In this document: positions 23,645 through 32,473 of the stretch, piece after piece
Layout: each line of letters opens with the position of its first letter
How positions within the stretch are numbered: position 1 is the stretch's first letter
Origin: Candidatus Brockarchaeota archaeon
Lineage (GTDB): Archaea; Thermoproteota; EX4484-205; JAAOZP01
Assembly (NCBI GenBank): GCA_017601225.1
Contig: JAFNIX010000006.1
Coordinates: 48,001-112,000, forward strand
Direction of reading: 5' to 3'
Length of the DNA stretch: 64,000 nt
Position numbers and translations under genes: made by a program
Notes under the pieces: generated by a model
What the model was told of the DNA's origin: nothing
What the model saw: only the letters and a program-made list of their open reading frames with translations
The model's database searches: none

Positions 23645-25050
23645 TAACGATTCTGCGGAAGAACAGGGTTACTTACGAGCTTCTGGAAACCCCCGGCAGG
23701 GATAGGATTGTTGGAAGCTACTTAATACTACTGGACAGCACTACTCGGAGGAAGCTTCTCCTCCAGATAATAGATGTCAACTATCTAAGTATTCCTGGCG
23801 AGATAGAGGAGATAATACGGATAAGCAAGAGGGAAGAATCCTATCAGGTTTTCGAAGAGGATGAAAATCTTAAGAAGATACTTGACGAGCTGATGGATTC
23901 CAGAATACTGATATGCAAGGTTCGCGCAGCCTTCTCGCTTGATGACGAAGCAATAGATTTTCAATGGGCTCCATCGAGGCTGAAATCAAGGATCTATGAG
24001 CCGAGTATGGAAGAGTTGAATGCGCTGATTACAAGCAAGTACACGATACCGGTTAAGATCAGCGACGATGTGGAGATGGATTTGAATGCGTTAGACGGAA
24101 GCTTAACCCTGATAATCGGTAAGAAGGGCTCGGGCAAGTCTAATCTTTCTAAAACATTGATAGCGAGAATTCTGGAGCACGGTGGGCGCTGCGTAGTCTT
24201 CGACATAAACGGGGAGTATGAGCCGGTTGCGATGAGAGACAGGTTTCTAGTCTTAAAACCCGGTGAAAACATGTTTCTCAGCATACCTGGGCTAGGGAAA
24301 GAGCTTTTCATAAATCTCATGGAAACCATTATGGGGCTGCCTCCTTCATCAGTCTGGGAGCTGAGACGAATACTGGACAGTCTTGAGAACAGGAATATGC
24401 TGAGCCTTAAGAATCTCTGGAACGAAATAGTTTGCGGAAGAATTAATGATCTTGTTAAGGAAGCGTTACTCAGGAGGATAACGGTATTGAGGGAAAGCGG
24501 ATTATTCAGGGATTCCGACGCGACAGACTTAGACAGAGTTTTTAAAGAGGCTTCGAATAAGGCTCTGGTAATAAACCTGAAGGGTCTGCCGAAATCCTTT
24601 AGACAGTTAATAGTTGAAACGGTGCTCAATAAGACGGTTAGGATGCTGGAGAATGGCGAGATTAAGCCGCTCTTCCTTTTCGCAGAGGAGGCGCAGTCGT
24701 ATTTGGATGAGAAAGCATGGGAGGACTATATAACGCGGATGAGGCACATCGGGTTATCTGTCGTCTTTATAACTAATGAGCCGGATAGTCTCATGAGCTT
24801 CGTTTACAGGCAGGCTGACAACTGTTTCATATTCAACTTAGTGAACGAGAATGATTTAAACTATATTTCGAAAATGTCTAAAATAGATGCTGAATCGCTC
24901 ATCAGCCTTGTACCCACTCTGCCCATTGGCAAGTGTCTAGCGTTTGGAAACATTACCGCGAATATTCCAGTCATGTTGAATATACGTAGAGAAAACGTGT
25001 TTGGAACCGGAGGGACTAGGAAAGTGCTTTTGGCAGTTCCTAGAGGCTGA
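23641..25050 (+). CDS. HerA-like hexameric DNA-pumping ATPase
   Basis: A 469-residue protein of the HerA/FtsK superfamily. An N-terminal beta domain precedes Walker A GKKGSGKS (160-167), VVFDINGEYEP, and Walker B LFLFAEEAQSYL (344-355). The RMRHIGLSVVFITNEP region carries sensor and arginine-finger candidates, and VYRQADNCFIFNL follows. HerA forms a hexameric ring that drives DNA into NurA. The TTG start overlaps the stop of the nuclease gene (TTGA). It is shorter than classical archaeal HerA (about 500 or more). No mre11/rad50 neighbour is present, so this is a separate HerA-NurA pair with its own regulators. Confidence 0.88.
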   Translation: MITILRKNRVTYELLETPGRDRIVGSYLILLDSTTRRKLLLQIIDVNYLSIPGEIEEIIRISKREESYQVFEEDENLKKILDELMDSRILICKVRAAFSLDDEAIDFQWAPSRLKSRIYEPSMEELNALITSKYTIPVKISDDVEMDLNALDGSLTLIIGKKGSGKSNLSKTLIARILEHGGRCVVFDINGEYEPVAMRDRFLVLKPGENMFLSIPGLGKELFINLMETIMGLPPSSVWELRRILDSLENRNMLSLKNLWNEIVCGRINDLVKEALLRRITVLRESGLFRDSDATDLDRVFKEASNKALVINLKGLPKSFRQLIVETVLNKTVRMLENGEIKPLFLFAEEAQSYLDEKAWEDYITRMRHIGLSVVFITNEPDSLMSFVYRQADNCFIFNLVNENDLNYISKMSKIDAESLISLVPTLPIGKCLAFGNITANIPVMLNIRRENVFGTGGTRKVLLAVPRG

Positions 25051-26332
25051 AAACCTCTAGTCCCTTATACTTTGCTCTAGACCCTAGTTTTTCACATATC
25101 CTGAGCAGCCTGTTATACTTCGCGGTTCTCTCCCCCCTGCATGGGGCGCCTGTTTTTATCTGTCCAGCGTTGAAAGCAACAGCAACGTCGGAAATATAGG
25201 TGTCTTCGGTTTCTCCAGACCTGTGGCTTACAACAACCCTGTAATTGTTTTCAACAGCCGTGTTAAAGGTTTCTAAGGATTCGGTTAGGGATCCACATTG
25301 GTTAAGCTTGAAGAGAAGCGCGTTTGCAGCACCTCTCCTTATCCCTTCGAGAAGCCTCTCCTTGTTCGTAACGAAAATGTCGTCTCCAACTATCTGTACT
25401 CGAGAACCCATTCTCCTAGTTATCTCAGCGAAGGATTCAAAATCGTTCTCCTCAAACGGGTCTTCTATCGACTTCAGCTTGAAGGTTGAAACTAGTCCAT
25501 CATAGTATTCTAGAAGCTCGCTGCTCGATAGTTCCCTGCCGTCTATCCTATACTTGTTTGAAGAAGGATCGTAGAACGAGGATGATGCTGCATCTATTCC
25601 AAGCAATACTTGTGAAAAAGAGTATCCTGTCTCCTCGATTGCGGTTAATAACATTTCCAGAGCCTGGTCGCTGCGGTTAAGAGGCGGTGCAAAGCCTCCT
25701 TCATCTCCAACGTTTATCGAGGGCCTCCCGTACTTCTTAACTATCACGCTTCTAAGCGTGTGATAAACTTCAACGCCGGCTCTTAAAGCAGTGGGGAAGT
25801 CGTTAAATCCTGCAGGTATTATCATGAACTCCTGTATGGAAAGGTTGTTTCCCGCATGCTTCCCCCCGTTTATAACGTTCATAAGAGGGACGGGGAGCGT
25901 AACTCCTTTCCCTCCGCCTAAATACTCGTAAAGCTCCATCCCGCTGGCATTCGAAGCAGCTGTTGCGTTGGCAAGAGAGACAGCAAGGATCGCGTTCGCC
26001 CCAAGCCTAGACTTATTCGGAGTACCGTCTAACTCAAGCATCTTCTTGTCGACTTCGGTTTGACGCCTAGCATCTAAACCGGTTAAAGCTGGGCCAATAG
26101 TCTCGTTAATGTTCCTAACCGCCTTTAAAACACCTAAACCATGGAATCTTTTTTCATCCCTATCTCTTAGTTCAACCGCCTCGTACTTCCCCGTGGAGGC
26201 GCCTGAGGGAACGCTTGCTTTACCAGTGGCACCCCCCTGCAGTTCAACGACTGCTTCAACAGTAGGATTTCCCCGTGAGTCTATTATCTCTCTGCCTTGA
26301 ACCCTTTTTATTTTAAACACGTCCTCAACCAT
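25040..26332 (-). CDS. eno: Enolase
   Basis: It interconverts 2-phosphoglycerate and phosphoenolpyruvate in glycolysis and gluconeogenesis. The 430-residue length is standard. Signatures: the N-terminal SRGNPTVEAVVEL, the flexible loop SGASTGKYEA, metal-binding residues in DAASSSFYD, SIEDPFEENDFE and GDDIFVTN, the catalytic lysine in LLFKLNQCGSLTE, and SHRSGETEDT near the C-terminus. Its 3' end overlaps the convergent HerA-like gene by 11 nt. Confidence 0.97.
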   Translation of the reverse strand: MVEDVFKIKRVQGREIIDSRGNPTVEAVVELQGGATGKASVPSGASTGKYEAVELRDRDEKRFHGLGVLKAVRNINETIGPALTGLDARRQTEVDKKMLELDGTPNKSRLGANAILAVSLANATAASNASGMELYEYLGGGKGVTLPVPLMNVINGGKHAGNNLSIQEFMIIPAGFNDFPTALRAGVEVYHTLRSVIVKKYGRPSINVGDEGGFAPPLNRSDQALEMLLTAIEETGYSFSQVLLGIDAASSSFYDPSSNKYRIDGRELSSSELLEYYDGLVSTFKLKSIEDPFEENDFESFAEITRRMGSRVQIVGDDIFVTNKERLLEGIRRGAANALLFKLNQCGSLTESLETFNTAVENNYRVVVSHRSGETEDTYISDVAVAFNAGQIKTGAPCRGERTAKYNRLLRICEKLGSRAKYKGLEVFSL

Positions 26333-26374
26333 TTTTCCTCTCGGAAATGTTTTAAAGCATGATTTAAGGTTTTG

Positions 26375-26701
26375 CTAAAGTAGTACGGGAAGCACGAATT
26401 CGCTGAAGAAGGCGAGTAGTAGTGCTCCAAATATCAAGTCTCTTCCAAGATACTTGTTCACCCTAGTTGCATAGAGTATGACCCCGATTACAGCCATTGG
26501 AGCATAAATCATAGACAGGATACGCAGGGATGTTTGCAGTACCATTTGCGAGAACGCTGAAACTGTTTTCTCCACCGCGTTCACAATGCTTTCAATCAGC
26601 TTTGTAAACCATTCGGAGCTCGCAGCCTTTTCTCCCTCTTCCCCTATTAACGGGATGATCAGCCTCTCCGCAAGACTTAATATTCTCATGCCCCGTCCCA
26701 A
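26375..26701 (-). CDS. Small membrane protein upstream of enolase
   Basis: A 108-residue protein with two hydrophobic segments near the C-terminus (LRILSMIYAPMAVIGVILYAT and DLIFGALLLAFFSEFVLPVLL) and an amphipathic N-terminal half (LIESIVNAVEKTVSAFSQMV). Not recognised. It precedes eno on the same strand with 42 nt between, so the two may be co-transcribed. No signal motif or metal site is visible. Confidence 0.65.
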   Translation of the reverse strand: MGRGMRILSLAERLIIPLIGEEGEKAASSEWFTKLIESIVNAVEKTVSAFSQMVLQTSLRILSMIYAPMAVIGVILYATRVNKYLGRDLIFGALLLAFFSEFVLPVLL

Positions 26702-26761
26702 TTATAAGGAGGCTGGAATCCTATTTAACTACCCATAAGCAGGATGCTGGCAGATGTCTTT

Positions 26762-28318
26762 TTAAGATGCTTCTTCATGAAGAACCTGATACTTATCCAT
26801 CAGGCTTAAAAGTGTCTTAACACTCGACTCTCTGACCTTTACTCTTCCGCCCGCAGCCTCCTCCGCGAACCTGATTATCAGAGGCAAATACTTACGGTAG
26901 ACGTCAAGCCTTCTCTTCTCCCTCTCCATGCTTTTCTTTCTAGAAAGATAGAACGAGATCTCCCGGCTGACATTCCTAAGCCCGTTTAAAATCTCCCTCT
27001 CTATTTCAGGTCTATCCGCCACATACTCTTTTCCAACCGTTTTATAAGGTATTTTCGTCGAACATATGTGCACTATGATTCTAACAGGGTCCGTCCTGGG
27101 GTCTATCCTGTAGCGTTTCCAGTTCATCAACTTGTTCACAACCTTGTAGGAGACATCGTTAGCCTCATCGTACAGAAGGGGAATCCTGTTGGCATACCTG
27201 TAGATTATCGCGTTGCCGTCTTCAGGCGGAGTTATCTTCCCACCGTAAGCTATTCCAACCTCCACTATAAAAGGATGTCCCGAATATGCTTGAGGCTTCC
27301 TGCTTTCAACCGCAAGCACCTCGGGTTCAAGCTCCTTCTTAATCCCTTCTTTCAAAAGCGTCTCGCCTATCGGGGAGAGAATACTAGCGTCCGGTGGGAG
27401 AAAGCCATCGTAATTCTTTAAAGCCTGAGTAAGCCTTACAATATCGTCTAAACCTAGCTCTCCGACAACCGTGTTAGGCGAGAGGTTCAGCTGTTCCAGT
27501 ATCCTGCTGGCAGTCTCCTTCCCGACTCTGTGAAAGCTTCTAGTGAGAAACGAGATGAGTGTCCTCTTACGGTTCTCCTCGACAAGCCTCTTAACCATTT
27601 CAACGTCAACACCGTGAGGATGCGGCAATGTTTCCTTGGGAGGATTGGGCATTTGACCAGTGCTTCTGGAAAACCTTATTAGTCTCCCATAGGTGTCGAC
27701 CAGCGTGATGTTTGCATATGGTGCGACAAGCGCACTAAGCTTAATATACTCAAGTATCTTCGGAAAAGCTCTGAAATAGTCTCCCTCAAGAGTGAAGCTT
27801 ACAATAGTGCCGTTCCACTTCTTAGGATTGCTCTTCTCCTCCCTCTCTAAAACTATGGGCGCGTTCTTCTTAATGTCTATCATTATCTTGAAGAAGTAGA
27901 TTCTTTTACGATAGCCAACAGTGATCTCTAGAGGGTTATTCGTCGTTATCTGACCATATAGATACGCCATTTTCCCTCCTAGTCCAAAGGTTCCTCTGGA
28001 TTGTATCAAGGTGTACTTTGAACCGAAAAGTATTTTCCCAAAGGCGTTTGGAATATGTTCAGGCGGGATTCCTCCACCGTTGTCGGCAATCCTTATCCTT
28101 ACGATGTTTCTCTCACTGTCCGCTTGGCCTTCAATGGTTAGAAAAAGTATTATGTCCGGCAGTATGCCCCTCGCTTCGCAAGCGTCTAGAGAGTTTTCGA
28201 CGAGCTCTCTGACAGCCGTGTACAGTGCCCTAACAGGGTTTGAAAAACCCGCGATGTCCCTGTTTCTGTAGAAGAAGTCGGCAGGGCTGATCTCTTTAAA
28301 TTTCTCCTCAGAACTCAT
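26762..28318 (-). CDS. top6B: DNA topoisomerase VI subunit B
   Basis: The ATP-binding subunit of the type IIB topoisomerase that relaxes supercoils and decatenates DNA together with the Spo11-like A subunit. The GHKL ATPase motifs are complete: ELVENSLDACEARG (motif N), ADNGGGIPPEH (G1), and SRGTFGLGGKMA (G2), all within residues 35-130. A transducer domain follows. The 518-residue length is typical. The A subunit gene, often next door, is not in this window. The start overlaps the KH protein gene by 11 nt, linking it to the translation cluster. Confidence 0.96.
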   Translation of the reverse strand: MSSEEKFKEISPADFFYRNRDIAGFSNPVRALYTAVRELVENSLDACEARGILPDIILFLTIEGQADSERNIVRIRIADNGGGIPPEHIPNAFGKILFGSKYTLIQSRGTFGLGGKMAYLYGQITTNNPLEITVGYRKRIYFFKIMIDIKKNAPIVLEREEKSNPKKWNGTIVSFTLEGDYFRAFPKILEYIKLSALVAPYANITLVDTYGRLIRFSRSTGQMPNPPKETLPHPHGVDVEMVKRLVEENRKRTLISFLTRSFHRVGKETASRILEQLNLSPNTVVGELGLDDIVRLTQALKNYDGFLPPDASILSPIGETLLKEGIKKELEPEVLAVESRKPQAYSGHPFIVEVGIAYGGKITPPEDGNAIIYRYANRIPLLYDEANDVSYKVVNKLMNWKRYRIDPRTDPVRIIVHICSTKIPYKTVGKEYVADRPEIEREILNGLRNVSREISFYLSRKKSMEREKRRLDVYRKYLPLIIRFAEEAAGGRVKVRESSVKTLLSLMDKYQVLHEEAS

Positions 28319-28889
28319 CTCCAGCCTTCTCCTCAGGGCTCATCCAAATCCCCTTTTCCAACGATTTTCTCTGGCGCTCCAAATATTTAAACGCGGTGCT
28401 GAATTGAGCTCCCTTCAATATTTTTAGAATCGTCTTGAAAGCTATGTCGCAGCTCTCCTCCTCTCCAATTATTCCAAGTGTATAATTGTGCAGGGCAAGT
28501 TTAGCACCAGAAAGCTTCTCAATCTTCTTCCAAACCTTCCCGTCTTTCCCTATTATTCTGCCCTTTATTATTTTTATCCGTGAGGCGGAATCGCCGGCGA
28601 AGTCCCTTAGGTCGATTATTTTTAAGACAAGCTTATCGTCCAGAAGCCTTAAAGCATCCTCGCCGGAGAACCCGCTTGATATCGCATCTGCAATCCTCCT
28701 TACTCTGAAGTATGCTTCAGGGTCCTCGGCATCATACTCGACCCTAATAGTTCCATCCTGTTGAACCTGAATCTTAACCCTGATTTCCTCCTCTATCTTC
28801 CTCTTTATTTCACCATTCTTTCCGATTAAAACCCCTACTCTTTCCTGCGGAATGTTTAGGAAGAGTACGTTAGTCAATCCTGCCAACAA
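28308..28889 (-). CDS. KH-domain RNA-binding protein (Dim2/Pno1-like)
   Basis: A 193-residue archaeal homologue of Dim2/Pno1, which helps the endonuclease Nob1 and the Rio kinases finish the small ribosomal subunit. Two KH domains are visible. The first has VGVLIGKNGEIKRKIEEEIRVKIQV (GxxG = GKNG), and the second IKIIKGRIIGKDGKVWKKIEKLSGAKLAL (GKDG). The start at 28889 overlaps rio1 by 20 nt; initiation a few codons later is possible. Its place next to rio1 and aIF1A fits a role in 30S biogenesis. Confidence 0.92.
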   Translation of the reverse strand: MLAGLTNVLFLNIPQERVGVLIGKNGEIKRKIEEEIRVKIQVQQDGTIRVEYDAEDPEAYFRVRRIADAISSGFSGEDALRLLDDKLVLKIIDLRDFAGDSASRIKIIKGRIIGKDGKVWKKIEKLSGAKLALHNYTLGIIGEEESCDIAFKTILKILKGAQFSTAFKYLERQRKSLEKGIWMSPEEKAGDEF

Positions 28890-29658
28890 CCTCCTCTACG
28901 GGTATCGGCTCGTCAACCCATCTTCTTTTCATGAAGAACCTGTTTATGTTCTCAACATCCCTTCTTAAAAATTCCCCTGCCAAGGGGTGCGTAACCGGGA
29001 CGGCTTGAGACAAATCTATGATGACGGGCTTCTCGTTCCAAATCATAACGTTATACTCGCTCAAGTCCGCATGGATCAGGCCGGCTTTATCACGGCTCTT
29101 AACTATGAAGTCGATTATCTCCATGTAGGTTTCAATAGGCTTCTTAAGCTCATGGAGCTCCTTTAAAAGTGGGGCTCTCTGGCCATTCTCACCTATGAAG
29201 CTCATCACTAGAATGTTTTTCTGAACAAGAATTGGTTTCGGCACTGGAAGCCCCACCTCATGCATAGTTGTTAAATTAGCGTATTCTTTTCTAGCCCAAG
29301 TATAAACCAGCGATCGGCTGTCGCTCTTCACTTTTTCAAACCGCTTGTCGCCAATAATGTACTTCAGCATCATGCGCCTTATCTCCGTGTTGACAGTTAA
29401 ATAGATCTTGACTGCAACCTCAACATTACCCTTTGCAACAGCATGGAATACTTTCGACTCTTTGCCTGAAGATATTTCACCGTTAAACTCTTTCAAAAAA
29501 CCTTTTCTCAGCAGGTCGTAAAGCTGCATTAAAACCTCAACGTTGAAAACCTCGCTGAAAACCTCGAAGTCCTCGCTTCTCTTAACCTTCATCCTCTGAA
29601 GCTTCTCTATGAGCTTCTCCCTAAGCTCCAAGGTGTTGAAGACTTTTTCACGCCTCAT
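28870..29658 (-). CDS. rio1: RIO1-type serine protein kinase
   Basis: An atypical protein kinase needed for late 30S maturation. The glycine-poor P-loop ISSGKESKVFHA lies at about residues 62-73. The ATP-anchoring Lys is in VAVKIYL. The catalytic loop is LIHADLSEYNVM, and the metal-binding loop IIDLSQAV replaces DFG, as in all RIO kinases. STTR-like residues in TVNTEIRR match the RIO1 class. The 262-residue length is normal. It overlaps the KH gene downstream and follows aIF1A by 48 nt. Confidence 0.96.
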   Translation of the reverse strand: MRREKVFNTLELREKLIEKLQRMKVKRSEDFEVFSEVFNVEVLMQLYDLLRKGFLKEFNGEISSGKESKVFHAVAKGNVEVAVKIYLTVNTEIRRMMLKYIIGDKRFEKVKSDSRSLVYTWARKEYANLTTMHEVGLPVPKPILVQKNILVMSFIGENGQRAPLLKELHELKKPIETYMEIIDFIVKSRDKAGLIHADLSEYNVMIWNEKPVIIDLSQAVPVTHPLAGEFLRRDVENINRFFMKRRWVDEPIPVEEVVGRID

Positions 29659-29706
29659 GTTTATGCAACTGCCTGAAACACGTGGAACCCAGCGTTCTTT
29701 TTAAGA

Positions 29707-30057
29707 TTAACTACTGGCCCCACCAGCCTGCTCCTGTGCTTCCTTAACAAGCTCCTTGCTGAGAAGCCCGTTTTTAACAAGGTAGTCTATTTGGCCAATC
29801 GTATACCTGTGTAAAATTTCCCCTCGGTCAGGCTGGAAAGGCCACGGCTCAACCAGAACAATATCGTTCAGCTTAATCCATATTTTTCTCCTAAGCTTCC
29901 CCCTGAGCCTACACTGCCTGGTTCTACCGTCGGAACACAGGACCACAGCCCAGTTGGAGCCTGAAAGACCCTCTACTCTTCCGAATAGCTGGCCCTCTCC
30001 AGGGGTTACTAAGGTTTCGGAGATATCTCTCTCACTGTACACTTTTCTCTTTCCCAA
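29707..30057 (-). CDS. eif1A: Translation initiation factor aIF1A
   Basis: An OB-fold factor that binds the ribosomal A site and aids start selection. Typical S1-like sequence runs through GEGQLFGRVEGLSGSNWAVVLCSDGRTRQCRLRGK (about 20-54), then RKIWIKLNDIVLVEPW and KGEI-like DRGEILHRY. The 116 residues match archaeal aIF1A. It sits in a block with aIF2-beta and rio1, a conserved archaeal arrangement. Confidence 0.96.
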   Translation of the reverse strand: MGKRKVYSERDISETLVTPGEGQLFGRVEGLSGSNWAVVLCSDGRTRQCRLRGKLRRKIWIKLNDIVLVEPWPFQPDRGEILHRYTIGQIDYLVKNGLLSKELVKEAQEQAGGASS

Positions 30058-30114
30058 GCCCTATTAAGCCTCCGGATACCCTCCTAATAAACTATATGCT
30101 TAAGCTGAGAAAGG

Positions 30115-30420
30115 CTAGATGCGGATTATCATCATGAACATTACTCCGCCTATTCTCCTAGCGTTATCCACACTCCCTAAACCGCTTTCTAAAACCGTTC
30201 TCACAACCCTGTTTCCAATAAGGTTAACGGAGGAGGCGTCTTGAATGCTTTTTAAAAGCTCCTCCTCATCTACAAGCCTGCCGCCGTAAAACTTTTCAGC
30301 CACCTTCACTTCCAACCCTGTCTCATCCTTAATTGTTTTCCCCAGAAGCTCCTTGTCGCACGCCCCTACTATCTTGGTTGAGCCAACCGAATGCTCCTTC
30401 ATGTAGAATTCTCTACTCAT
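30115..30420 (-). CDS. DUF424 family protein
   Basis: A 101-residue archaeal protein of the DUF424 family, often encoded between aIF2-beta and aIF1A. Features: VVGACD-like VGACDKELLGKTI, then VAEKFYGGRLVDEEEL and the conserved ASSVNLIGNRVV. Its role is unknown, but the position in translation operons is constant across archaea, implying a link to translation or ribosome assembly. It starts 3 nt after the aIF2-beta stop. Confidence 0.85.
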   Translation of the reverse strand: MSREFYMKEHSVGSTKIVGACDKELLGKTIKDETGLEVKVAEKFYGGRLVDEEELLKSIQDASSVNLIGNRVVRTVLESGLGSVDNARRIGGVMFMMIIRI

Positions 30421-30423
30421 TTT

Positions 30424-30852
30424 TCAAAGGCTTTTAACTGGCGAAACGGCGCCACAGCTTAAGCATACTAGTTGAACAATCCCCCTCTTCTCCCTGCTAA
30501 GCTTCGTATCAGGCCTTTTACAAACCGGGCATTCCACATACGCCTTTATGTAGTCAGCTATCACCGTGTCCAGCTGCTTGGGGAGAATCCTGCCCTTGAA
30601 AACATAGCGTCCCTCGCCGATTTCCGAGTAGGGTGCTGCAAGCCTTAAAGTCATGTATTTTAACAGGTGCTTCACATCCCTGTTAAGAAGGTCGGCTATC
30701 TGGTTAAGGTTTTGAACTATAGTCTTATTCTTCTCACCTATGCATTCAACACTGGGAACGTTCAGCCTATCCCGGCTCTCCGTCTTAGGAACCTTACTAA
30801 GCCCTCTGTCCAACCATTCTAAGTATTTATCCTCGCTACCTGTTTCCTTCAC
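30424..30852 (-). CDS. eif2B: Translation initiation factor aIF2, beta subunit
   Basis: Part of the aIF2 heterotrimer that brings initiator Met-tRNA to the small subunit. The 142-residue protein has the central alpha/beta domain (TIVQNLNQIADLLNRDVKHLLKYMTLRLA, then GRYVFKGRI) and a C-terminal zinc ribbon CPVC...CLSC at about 113-134. The order aIF2-beta, DUF424, aIF1A, rio1, KH protein on one strand suggests a single transcript. The region upstream is AT-rich. Confidence 0.95.
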   Translation of the reverse strand: MKETGSEDKYLEWLDRGLSKVPKTESRDRLNVPSVECIGEKNKTIVQNLNQIADLLNRDVKHLLKYMTLRLAAPYSEIGEGRYVFKGRILPKQLDTVIADYIKAYVECPVCKRPDTKLSREKRGIVQLVCLSCGAVSPVKSL

Positions 30853-31297
30853 TTTCCTAAGAAATAGGGGATGGAAACTCTTTAATAATGCTTTCGTTTG
30901 AGATTGGAAAAGTCTCCCTTAGTTCCTCTTTCTTTTTTCTCAATGCCATCCTAGAAGCCCTTTAAGAGCTCACGCCTGCTTATTACCGTGTTTAACTCAG
31001 CCAGCAGGTCGGAGTCTCTTTCACATCCTTCACTTCTAAGTAAGCTAGGGTTTTTCTGAACTTGAGGATAAGCCTGAGAAACAATTTTTGAATTCCTTCT
31101 CTATGGTGTTAAGCTCTGAGGCATAAGGATATTAGTTATAGTAACCTCTCTTGGTTCCTAATGGCGAAACAAGGAGAATACTGCTGTGATGGTTTATTGC
31201 GTTACTGCGAAACCGAGAAAGATGAAAGGTTAGACAATATACGCTACCAGCGCTCTCTATTTAAGAATCTTCGATGGGTTAGTGTAATTACTTTGTT
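30853..31297. other. Intergenic region with possible decayed coding fragments
   Basis: No intact gene longer than 60 codons is supported. On the minus strand there are short frames of protein-like composition: 30 codons starting MALRKKKEELRE just before aIF2-beta, and a 45-codon stretch ending ISRRELLKGF at about 30962 without an ATG. These may be decayed remains or chance. A plus-strand frame starting at 31161 overlaps the real minus-strand membrane gene and is not credible. Confidence 0.4.
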
Positions 31298-31792
31298 TCA
31301 ACTGTTTCTTACTCTCATTCCTTTGCTTAATGTCGGGATGAAGAACACTATGATCCCTACTAACCCCAGTAGGGCAGAGATAAGTAGCATATCCCTCGGC
31401 GGCTCGTCTTCCATGAATACGAGGTCAAACGATTGAATGTTGTTGTCACCGGAAGCCCTTATTGAAAAGACGTAGAGGCCTCTTTCAACCCTTGATATGT
31501 CGTAAAGCTCCTTAGCATGAGCATTGTTAAACCTGAACAGGACTGTTTTATCCGGAAGCCTTAAGACCTCTATATTTACAGGAACCTCTGGCTGAACACG
31601 GGATATTGTGAAGCTTATTTTCCTCGGCTCCAAGAGCAGAGGACCTAGCAACGCCTCCGCCGAACCCTCTTTTGGGCTGGTTCCACATGATTCCACCGTC
31701 GCCATTCCTCTAAGGAGTGCTGCGATAAATATCCCGATGCCCACCGAAAAAATTAATGAGCCAATTCTCCGCCACCTATGGAGATTAGTCAA
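31298..31792 (-). CDS. Hypothetical membrane protein next to an ABC-2-like permease
   Basis: A 164-residue protein with an N-terminal membrane segment (IGSLIFSVGIGIFIAALLRG, about 10-29), an extracytoplasmic beta-rich domain (ISFTISRVQPEVPVNIEVLRLPDK..., ending in a conserved-looking YVFSIRASGDN), and a C-terminal membrane segment (LLISALLGLVGIIVFFIPTL). It starts inside the end of the preceding permease gene (8-nt overlap), so the two are one unit. Probably an accessory subunit of that transporter; unproven. Confidence 0.65.
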   Translation of the reverse strand: MTNLHRWRRIGSLIFSVGIGIFIAALLRGMATVESCGTSPKEGSAEALLGPLLLEPRKISFTISRVQPEVPVNIEVLRLPDKTVLFRFNNAHAKELYDISRVERGLYVFSIRASGDNNIQSFDLVFMEDEPPRDMLLISALLGLVGIIVFFIPTLSKGMRVRNS

Positions 31793-32411
31793 GGTCGATC
31801 ACCCTGAAGGCTATTGCTGCAGCAATCATGAATAGGAATGGGAGGAGCAATAAGTATGGAATAGAAAAATTGCAGACCGGAGGAGGATAAGATGGGTAAA
31901 CATGCGTACCAGCCGTGATTTGTGCGAGCAGACGGTGCGAAGCTTCCTCCAGCACCATCGCGCTTTTTAAAGGAGCAATGTATCCAGCTATGTTTTCGAA
32001 CGGTGTTTGCAATGCCCAGTAGTCTAGAATAGCAAACAGCCCGATGCCCAGTAATGCAGCCAGCGAAAACTTTCTGAGAAGTATTGAGAGCAGGATGTTG
32101 AACGAGCATACAAAGAGGGATAGCACTAAGACGCCTATCAGCGTCGATACCCATATTGAAGCAGGGTAGGGGAAGTCGAACATATGGTTTAAGATTGCTG
32201 CGGCGGTTAACGAGCCCAGTTGAACAACCCAGATTGGGAGTATCGTTACCATCAGCTTGGACGCGAACAGCTCTCCCCTCGATACCCCTGCCATCAGGGG
32301 AATATGGATCTTGCGTTTTTCAACGCATTCGCCGAAAACCTTAGCGGGCATCAATGTGCAGAAAATAATGATAGGGTATTCTGTTCTCAGAAAGAGGAAA
32401 TAGTGATACAA
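31785..32411 (-). CDS. ABC-2-type permease-like membrane protein, probably N-terminally truncated
   Basis: A 208-residue protein with about five hydrophobic segments. The stretch FGECVEKRKIHIPLMAGVSRGELFASKL is typical of ABC-2 permeases, where the cytoplasmic loop reads like FxxExEx...LxxPvSRxELxxxK. The usual first helix and the extracellular domain before it are missing, and no ATPase gene is nearby. It may therefore be a shortened form or a remnant of an exporter. The divergent kinase gene starts 63 nt away. Confidence 0.6.
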   Translation of the reverse strand: MYHYFLFLRTEYPIIIFCTLMPAKVFGECVEKRKIHIPLMAGVSRGELFASKLMVTILPIWVVQLGSLTAAAILNHMFDFPYPASIWVSTLIGVLVLSLFVCSFNILLSILLRKFSLAALLGIGLFAILDYWALQTPFENIAGYIAPLKSAMVLEEASHRLLAQITAGTHVYPSYPPPVCNFSIPYLLLLPFLFMIAAAIAFRVIDLD

Positions 32412-32473
32412 TAACTCTTTAATGGGCTAGATTATGCTTAAATAATGCTTTCTATCAATTGTCTTGACCACGT

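Noticed and set aside
31161..31436. Plus-strand ORF of 91 codons
   Set aside because: It overlaps the minus-strand membrane protein gene, which has a clear signal segment and a coupled start; the plus frame is low-complexity and unlike a protein.
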